From assembly GCA_036346255.1 (NCBI GenBank), contig CM070638.1:34906394-34970393 (forward strand): a stretch of DNA of 64,000 nucleotides, in the 5' to 3' direction. Position numbers and translations under genes: made by a program. The notes under the pieces were generated by a model. The model was not told the origin of the DNA. It did not search any database and saw nothing but the letters and a program-made list of their open reading frames with translations. The DNA comes from Ampelocalamus luodianensis. Taxonomy: Eukaryota > Streptophyta > Magnoliopsida > Poales > Poaceae. Shown here piece after piece: positions 56,056 through 64,000 of the stretch (positions within the stretch are counted from its first letter, which is position 1; every line of letters starts with the position of its first letter).

Positions 56056-56870
56056 CTACCGACTCGTCGAATCCAGGTGGCGGGCTAGGGCTGCGTCCAC
56101 GGCTGGACTCTCCCAAGTGGTGGCCGGACGGCGGCAGGCGCACCTTCTTGCATCTTTGTGAGACGAGACGGGTCCTCGGACGGGAACGTCTACCGCACCG
56201 GAGGACGGGGCGACGGCGTGTGAAACCGGGGCTGGGGCAGGGATCGTAGCGGCGGCCCTGAGGCGTGCCAACTCTGCAAGGGCGGAGTCCCTCTCCTGTA
56301 CCGTAGCATCCCTCTCCTGTACTGCAGCGAAGTGAGCTTCATCACTCCTGATCATATTGCTCCGGAGGGTGTCGGAGTGGGCATAGCTGCCGGTGAGGAG
56401 TGTCCGGTCGTCGATCTCATCCATGGCGCGCCGATGGTGGTGTCATCGCTGCGTAAGCCGGACTCGCCGCGTCATGTGGGGTCGTCATCCACGGTGTCGA
56501 GGCTCGCGGGACACGCCTCATCGAGGAGATATGGGTAGAAGCAGAAGGATGACCTCAGTAAGAGATCCTCGTACTTCCAACACAAGCGGGTGGAGGCAAC
56601 GCGTGCGGCGTCCTAAATGGCGTCGAGACTGCTGCGCCGGGGTGCCTCGGCCTTGAAGAGGTAGGCAGTGAACTCGCCAACCCTGGCGGAGAGGTACACC
56701 TCCATTGTCTAGGATTCGCGGGTCTCGATCCTCGTCATCCTACCTCGGAACATGGGATGACGGGGAAAGCCGAGGTACTGCATCAGCTAGCGGAGTATGT
56801 CCGCGAACCCTCCCTCGTTCTCTCCATGAACGAGGAGGTCCCACAGACCATCTGACGACGGGGTAGCCAT
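56056..56870 (-). pseudogene. Accessory ORF upstream of gag, element E
   Basis: The ATG at 56868-56870 opens MATPSSDGLWDLLVHGENEG, and the frame has three early stops. Readable parts are MQYLGFPRHPMF, MEVYLSARVGEFTAYLF and, in another frame (56056-56424), a likely coiled coil with the repeat VQERDATVQERDSALAELARL. Position, an N-terminal domain followed by a coiled coil, and a location before gag match the accessory ORF of C, although sequence similarity is low. Function unknown. Confidence 0.55.
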
Positions 56871-57064
56871 CTACAAATTTTGAAAACAAGAGGGGGTCAG
56901 CAACAAGGTAAAACTCAAGTGAAGTAAGGATAAGTACATAACTAAGAGTGATGAGTAAGAGCAGTAAATACTCTATATTTTAGCAAAAGCTTTTTCTTAG
57001 TTTCAAAAATAAGATACAAGTCCTTAAGGCAACGACCAATCTAGCTAAGACCCTACAGTCGTAT
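56871..57064 (-). other. Leader of element E
   Basis: Between primer site and accessory ORF. No gene or structured motif seen. Confidence 0.5.
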
Positions 57065-57076
57065 GCTCTGATACCA
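57065..57076 (-). other. Primer binding site of element E
   Basis: On the minus strand TGGTATCAGAGC, separated from the LTR end (57081) by 4 bases, the same spacing as in C. Confidence 0.9.
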
Positions 57077-60000
57077 GCTCTGTTGGTCCCGGATTACATT
57101 ATATAAAAGCAACGTCGACTACAGCGGAAGCAAAAGGGGTAGAGCTCATCTCTCCACAGGCAAGCGACTGGGGCAACCTGTGTACGACTGATATTAACCA
57201 AGGACCTGGATAATATCGGTTGTACGCAAGTACCAACGAGTCCGCTAGACTGGGACGAGACATAACTACAGGACTAGACTAGTCTTTATCAACTCCATGC
57301 CCATTGATTTCTGGGTCCTCGTAATATGCATAGTCTCCTTCGCCGGCTTCATCTGAAGGGTTTTGGGGAAAGCGAGGATGAGCACAACTTCCGTGCTCGC
57401 GAGCCAATACACAATGCAATATTATACATGCAAGGCTTATCAAGGATGGCTCGGTACTTTTATTTGCGAAAGCAACATTTCCAAGTATCATAATTACAAA
57501 GTCCTATTACTTAGCCTTTTTAACAAATTGTATTTTATTTAAAGAGAGTAATTGCGCAATATTTAATAACAACAGAGGTTCCCTCCGCCTTATGCTTAAT
57601 TTGATTGGGGTTAACCCCACATATACAGCACTGAGTCTGAAAACTCAGGCAAAAACCAAACTCAGGGCTAGGTGAGCCCACCACATTTTTCATACCACCC
57701 ACAAAGGTTTTTGAAATAGAACTAACTCAAGTTAAGTTCCCATGTCCGCCTTTGACCGTAGGCACGGCTGTTTAAACAGTTTATAACTCTGCAAAGGTTG
57801 TACACTTTACCCACAAGAGACGATTAACTCGTTGCCCTACATGATTCCTTGGTCATGTAGTCGAGAGGTCGTCACAATAACCTTTCTAAATATCTCGTCC
57901 CTTCCATCGTCTCACCCATATGGGGTTACGCCCATACGTTGCACGGGATGTCCACCTCAGCGACTGGCGTAGCGTGGCTACACCACAGCGACTGGCGAAC
58001 TTCACCCTTGACTCGGTGTCCCATCAAGCCCGACATACCCAGAGCTTGTGCCCCTTTATTCCTCAGTGAGATGACTTTCAGGATTCGATAAATTTACTAA
58101 GCCAAGTCGCAGTTTGTTGCAGACTTGTGGTTGTACTTGTTTTACACGGGAGGTCGTGACAAGATTAAGTCCTTAGGGTTATCTGGGTGGTTCTTCCACA
58201 TACCATCCACAAAATAACATTTCCTGGGCTACATTAGTACCCAATTTATATGTGAGGACCCGGAATATTTAACTAGTAACACTTAACCTCCAATTGGTTC
58301 TAGCGTTACTAATTAAACATTCTAAGCCTCGATGGACATATGCTTCCCAGAATTGCAGCATATGTACATCATCACAAAATTACACATCAATTCCATACAC
58401 ATACATCACTGAGTTCAACAACGACATACATAAAGTAAAGTTATTACAAAAGAGAGCCGACCGGCCAAATAGAACGATATACAAGAATGACAGCGGAAGC
58501 AAAAGCGCCATAAGATGGCTAGAACAAAAGTCGACCGGTTAGCCACACAACCCACAAGGCAACCGACCGGGCCGCCAAGCTAGTCGCCCCGCAAGCTACC
58601 ACAACACAGCTCGCAAAAGTGAGGCCCCTCAGGCTCACCTTCTTCCTCTCGCAATGTAGAACAATTAAGCATAGCATCCGAGTACAAAGATTGTCTTTGT
58701 ACCCGCAAGACTGACGTGTGGAATAGCAGACCTATTCATAAACTACATGCAAGCTTATTTAGGTGGAGGTTGTATGTCTCATTTTGCATGAAGCCAACTT
58801 TATTTGCAATAATGTAATATATTTCAAAAGCAAGTTTGCAAATCTGTTTTGTTATCAAAGTAACAGTAAGTAAAGATACATACAAGTAACCACCTGGAAG
58901 TGACTATCCCAATAGCCACCACAACATAGCACGAATCCCTGATTCGTACCACCCATCAAGTTTTAATTTAAAAGGTTGTAGTCTAACTCTTGAAAGACCT
59001 TGCCAAGCGTGTCCATAACCTAGGACGAGGCTATTCAAATAGTTTTAACCCTGCAGGGGTGTACCAATGTACCCACACTTCAGACCGCCTTCAAGCCACA
59101 AGCACACTACCGAAGGTATGCCGGCCCGGCTAAGTCCTACGAGACATTTCCAATCTTGTGTATTAACTACGAGCCGCTCGTATGGGTAGAAACACCATAC
59201 GCTTACATTGCAAGCCGAAAGACAACCACCCGTTACGGGGGGGAAACCTTTCGGACACTACAATGCTCCCACCTCCATCCCTCCTGCGACTCCCTGCGAC
59301 CCGGAGCCAATACACGCCAAAGTACTAAGTCAAGAGAGGTCCCATACCCTCTAATGTGGTTAGCACGCTAAAATGCTTGGTTTAGTGTAACAAGATGTTC
59401 GGTCCTTGTTGACCCGGGCACCATTCCAGTCACACCCAAAATCACACCATCATACCATTGTGCCCAAGTCTAAATCATTTTATTTTCAGTTTTAGTTTTC
59501 ATAAGTAGACATAGCACAAGGTGGAAATCATAATCATAATAAGTTTGATGTGATCAAGGTTATCGACAAGTCGATAACCGCCCATTTCTACCGAAGCTAA
59601 GCATGGCTAAGCAATTAATTCGCAACTACTAAGTGACAAGAGCCCATCCACGAACTCTAAATCACAGCAAGTAACCTAGGCTCATGGTAGTAGAGGATAA
59701 TCATTTGCTAAGGAAATGCATCTACTAGGCCAACTATTAACACAAAATAGCAATGCATACATAGAATTTGTAATCAACATAAATACTTAAAATACTGGGA
59801 TTAACATGATCAAACTGCTTGCCTTCTTGCTGTTGCTCAATTTGTTGTGGAGGGTCGCTCTCGGGATTACCGCAAATGTCGAATCCTAAGCGAGAGGCAA
59901 AAAGAACCAAGAACAACCGATAAGACGAGCCACAAATAAACCAATGAGCAAGCAACAATTATCCAAAAGCGACGAAATTTATACATAAGGTAGAATACGA

Positions 60001-60589
60001 ATATACCTAGATATAGAAACTGGAAAAACCTAATTTGGATTTGTGGTGCAAAAGATATTACCTAAAAACCCATTTTCGGCCCTAATTAGTACTGTAGCAA
60101 AAACATTTTCTAGAAATGTTTTGCAGCTGAAATTTTTATGGTAGCTACCTACTGGTATAGTGGTAACCCATATAAAATTTTAGGTTATTTGGAGTTAAAA
60201 TGATTTAATTATGATTTTTCTAAGTTCTACAACTAGCATATATCATTTCTCAGGAACATGAATAAAGACAAAGCCTAGATCAAATTAAAGCATGTCTGAG
60301 CCAAATTTACAGTTGAGTTTGCTCACTTTGCAACTACAGAGAGGGAGTTATGGGGTTTACAAATTTTCCATGAATTTCTAGACATCAATTTGCATTAAAT
60401 AAGATCATGTTATTTAAATCATTTTCTGCTACAACACAGGGCCTAAATTCATTCTCAGATTAAATTTTATACTATAACAAAGCTACAGCAACTGGAATCA
60501 TTCAAAAAGGAGTTAAAATGACAAAGTTATGCACTTTTGAAATTTGAAACAAAGAAAAGACTTAGGAAACTTTGAGCTCTCGGAGGTCC

Positions 60590-61600
60590 AACCGAATCGA
60601 AGACAAAGGAGAGGTCGTGGGCCGTCGATCTTGCATCGCAGGCCACGCACCTCGGCACGCCGCACGGAAGACCTCCTCCCGCAATGGGGAGGTCCGGACC
60701 GTTGAGATCTGATCCAACGATCACGACCAGTGCGTGCACAGCGCACGCAAGGAGGTCTACGCGCCTAACCGAGGTCGTGGACCGCAGATCGAGATCTGGC
60801 GGTCCCGAGCACTAGAGGAGGTCCAACGGGTAAACCTTCGGAGAGAGGTCTAGACGGCTAAAAGCTCACGGAGGAGGTCTTCAACGGTCTAGATCTCCCG
60901 AGGGAGGTCTTTAACGGACACGATCCCGAGAGGGAGGTCCTGGGCGACCAAGATGAACGAGGGAGGTCCTAAGGCTTTAAATCTGAGGAAGGAGGTCTAG
61001 CAGTTAGATCTAAATCTAACGGTTTAGACCAGAGGAGGAGGTCCTAAAGCCGGATCTAAAGGATGAGACCCTAGACGGTCAAGATCTACTCGGGGAGGTC
61101 TTGATCGGCTGGGATTGACACGAGGAGGTCTTGGATGGCCAAGATCTTCTCGGGAGGTCCTAGCGATAGGGTTTTAATCGGAGGAGATCCGGACGGCTCG
61201 GATTAGACCTAGGAGGTCTGAACGGTCCGGATCGACGCGGAGGAGGTCGAGCGCTAAAGATTTTACAAAATGAGATCTAACGCTCAGATCTAAACCGGGG
61301 AGGTCGTGAACGGCTAGGATCGAGCCTAAGAGGTCCTGAGCGGGGGTTTTCTTTGTAAAAGGCCACGGGTGGCTTTTACAAAGACGACCCCGAGGGTGGT
61401 CCTGAGGTGGTCTTTGCATAATGACCAAGGGGAGGTCTTTTGCAAAGAGGACAAAGGTGGAGGTCCCGAAGGTGGTTTTTACAAAAATGACCTCGAGGAG
61501 GTCTTTTTGCGCAAGAGTGGTCCTAGCGGCTAGGATTTAACCAAGGTGGTTCTAGACGGCTACGAAGAACTCGAGGAGGTCCAAGGTGCTGTGTAAAGGC
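60590..61600 (-). repeat. GGAGGTC array in the second solo LTR
   Basis: Reverse-orientation counterpart of 8770-9870. GGAGGTC recurs many times with AACGG and AGATCT between; the clearest units are at 60870-60960. Confidence 0.8.
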
Positions 61601-62839
61601 GCGGGACCTCCGGACAGCGACAAAGGGTGGCGGCTAAGACAACTCATCGCATCGATGATTGGTAATAAATGGGCATTTAAGATGTCCTAACGGATGACTA
61701 AAACGGAGGTTTTGAACCGGCAAAATCGAAGGGCTCAACGGTTTGCCGCGGCGATGGGGACCTCGCGGCGTAAACCAAGGGCATGGTTGGATTCCAAATA
61801 ACGTCAGGAACCCAAAGGATGTGCTCTCGACGGCGGCGACGACTCAGAACGCCGGCGAGCCGGAGAATGACGGAGGACGAGTGTTTCGGCAAAAACCGAA
61901 AATGGTGAAACTGAGCGCCACGAGCTAAGCTAGCTAGACCTTAAGCTCTAAGGGACTAAAATGAACTCACCCGAGTGTAGGGAAGGTCCAGAGGAAGACG
62001 GAGGGACTTGGAGGAGGTCGATGAAGTCGCGGTGATGTGTTTGCCGGCGAAGAAGAAGAAGACGACCTCGACCCGACAAGCGGCTCCCAACTTGACCACC
62101 TGCGATGGATAACCACGGCAAGTTAGAGAATGCTCGAGGTGCTCGAGATGACAAGAAAGCAGGCAAGAACGTTGATGGAACCACTGGAGCTCGAGCCGGC
62201 AGGAGCTCCAAGGGTGACAATGGAGGTTCGGGGTGGTGGTGTTCTTGGGGTTTGAGTTTGAGGACCACTCAACTGAGGGAGCTCAAGCACAGCCAAGAAC
62301 GAAAAGGAAAAGGAGAGGAAGTTTTCAGGCTATGTATAGCCTGGGAGCTTGGCAAGGGCTAGGGCAACCTACTGTGAGCAACAACCATGCCCCTGCCAAC
62401 GGCACGCACGACAGGACAAGTGGCAGAGCAGGTGAAGACTTTGGAGGTTAAAGCTGACTGGCAATAAATGCATGTCAGTAGAAAGAGCCGTTGACAAGAG
62501 GCAAGGTGACATCTCACGCCCTCTAACCGCTCGACCACGACACGCGCTGCAGGTGCGAAATTTCATGGCGGGCAGACCTCAGGGAGGTCGTGAGGAAGAA
62601 ACACAGCGCTAAGGAGGTCCTGGACGTCCCAGATTTGCTTGGGGAGGTCCTGGACGTCCCAGATTTGCTTGGGGAGGTCCTGGACGTCCAAGAATCGCCG
62701 AGGTGGGGAGGTCCGAGCGCGGGCGAGGAGGTCCTGGGAGGTCGTGACCGCTGGATGGAGATCCAGTGGCTTGGACCACCAGGCGCCGAGGCGCTCAAGA
62801 GGTCCTCGGTCGATGGGAGGTCGTGGCGGTGGATTGAAA

Positions 62840-62850
62840 TCCAACGGCTA
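62840..62850 (+). promoter_or_regulatory. MSA-type (AACGG core) MYB site
   Basis: TCCAACGGCTA, the exact counterpart of 7469-7479 in element A's LTR. It fits YCYAACGGYYA. Function is inferred. Confidence 0.35.
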
Positions 62851-64000
62851 GAACGAGCGCGCGCACGAGACTGAGCTCGGGTGCGGCGCTGGCGACGTGG
62901 TCCAACCAAGTTGGTTGAGTTGGGCTCGGGTCCGAGCCCGGGTTTGACTCCAACCAGATTTAAATTTTCTGGTATTAGAGAAAGGCTGACATTTGGAGGA
63001 TTGTTTGAGGTAGCAATAGAACTCCAAAAATTATGAAATTTTTACAGGAGCTTGCTAGCTCAAACGAGGACCTAGCATAAAATTTTCAGAGGCTTTGGGG
63101 CTGTGGATTTTCCTCCAAAAATTTAACAAGGCACTGGTCCAAGGTTTGACCAGATTTTGAATTGGTTTGACTGACCTCCAAAAATATTCAAACATTTTCT
63201 AAAAATTGTGAAACTTTTCAGAGGGTCCACATACCATCCCAAGAACTTAGGAAAATATCTCCAGGAGATGATCAAGAGGTTTGACAAGATTGTTTTTGAA
63301 AGTTCAAGATTTGGATCAAAAGACTTGTGACTTCGTATTTCCATAACTTCTTGTACAATACTTGCTTGGTACAATAGGAAATACAGGATGTAAGAAAAAG
63401 TTTTAATTTCTACTCATTTTCTTACATTTGAAACACAAGCCTAAAATTGGGATGTTACATTATACCATCCACCTTTCCATCCACCCAGATAGTAACAACA
63501 AGTTATAGGGTTTTTGAGGGGTAAAATACATCAATTTCAACCATCTCAGTCATTTCCCCCACAATGACTGCCCAAAGCCATTTTCATGTTTTAAAGAGAT
63601 GATGTTTGGGGCATTTATTGCCCCGAGTATTTAAGCAAGACTAGCATGTCACTTAAATACAACCTATAACTAGTATTTCCATATAGTTACTAGGGTGACA
63701 ATGGTTAAGGGATTCAAGTTGTCAAGGATGACATAATAATTAATTAATCACAAATGGGCATTTAACTACCTTAAGATTTAACATACATTTGCTTAAAGAA
63801 TATAATTTGCATAAAATGTAGGCTCAATATGATCAAAGTATTGACTCGCCTTGATTGAAGGGAAGAGGGTCCTGGTAGTCTTGATCTTGATCACCCTGGA
63901 GATCTCCGACGACCTCGAACTCTACGCGTGTGAAGTACCGAAAAAATAAACAACAAGCAACAAGAGCAAATAAATATTCGAGAATACACAAATGAACTCC

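Larger units (their letters stand above)
58251..63459 (-). mobile_element. Solo LTR of the A family, 5209 bp, in E 5' LTR
   Basis: Flanked by perfect TSD TTATA at 58246-58250 and 63460-63464. On the plus strand it begins TGTGAGGACCC and ends GGGATGTTACA, without interior sequence. It is nearly identical to element A's LTRs, matching the 5' LTR even in G/C-run lengths, so it inserted recently relative to the other copies. Its palindrome is CTATTCAAATAG (59031-59042), one base off. Confidence 0.95.
51611..64000 (-). mobile_element. Ty3/gypsy LTR retrotransposon E (minus), 3' truncated
   Basis: On the minus strand the order is 5' LTR (from beyond the window to 57081), tRNA-Met primer site, accessory ORF, gag, protease, RT, RNase H and integrase. 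The integrase stops at 51611 against copia sequence, so the integrase end, chromodomain tail and 3' LTR are absent. It is related to C but clearly a different family. Defects are an in-frame stop, several frameshifts and changed catalytic residues. Confidence 0.92.
57081..64000 (-). repeat. 5' LTR of element E, split by a solo LTR, end outside window
   Basis: Pieces 57081-58250 and 63465-64000. The plus strand starts TGTTGGTCCCGG, so the LTR ends CCGGGACCAACA. The block at 57750-57850 aligns with C's LTR (GTGGGTAAAGTGTACAACC and the region after it). There the palindrome is CTGTTTAAACAG (57768-57779). No gene is supported in either piece. Confidence 0.85.

Noticed and set aside
57940..58010. 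Repeated CAGCGACTGGCG as a second hairpin or array system in E LTR
   Set aside because: Only two direct copies, without inverted pairing or regular spacing.
63465..64000. Separate sequence after the last solo LTR
   Set aside because: The TTATA duplication shows it continues the E LTR from 58250; no independent feature is visible.

Overview
The window is grass-type (Poaceae) intergenic DNA built almost entirely from nested LTR retrotransposons. The evidence is three chromodomain-type Ty3/gypsy polyproteins, a BARE/Angela-like Ty1/copia polyprotein, tRNA-Met-type primer binding sites, very long LTRs and clean 5-bp target-site duplications (TSDs). I found no host gene, RNA gene, CRISPR array or prokaryotic feature. 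The species cannot be fixed from sequence alone.

Layout. (1) 1-12166, + strand: gypsy element 'A', whose 5' LTR is cut by the window edge; frameshifted gag-pol; 5.29-kb 3' LTR. (2) 12167-13523: scrambled debris, a gypsy protease fragment (minus) joined to the start of a copia LTR and tandemly duplicated at about 921 bp. (3) 13524-44104, + strand: gypsy element 'C' (TSD GTGAA), 3.26-kb LTRs, accessory ORF, gag, pol. Its 5' LTR is split by element 'B' (15648-28038, minus, TSD AACTG), an LTR element with no visible coding capacity. B's left LTR is itself split by a truncated A-family LTR (16407-21274). C's gag is split by a 5.86-kb A-family solo LTR (31055-36917, TSD AGATG). (4) 44105-44392: continuation of the debris. 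(5) 44393-51610, + strand: decayed copia element whose LTR holds a copia solo LTR (44742-46119). (6) 51611 to beyond 64000, minus strand: gypsy element 'E', fused to the copia at a non-homologous junction. Its 5' LTR is split by another A-family solo LTR (58251-63459, TSD TTATA).

None of the elements looks autonomous now. C and E are interrupted mainly by single in-frame stops, A mainly by indels, and the copia by stops, frameshifts and an internal deletion. The order of insertion is readable: debris, then C, then B, then the A-family LTR, four levels deep.

The least ordinary signals are non-coding. B's LTR carries six or seven consecutive small hairpins with different stem sequences but a common plan. 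A 12-bp perfect palindrome sits at the same place in the A, C and E LTRs and keeps its symmetry although its sequence changes. The A-family LTR holds a long degenerate array of GGAGGTC-containing units with AACGG cores.
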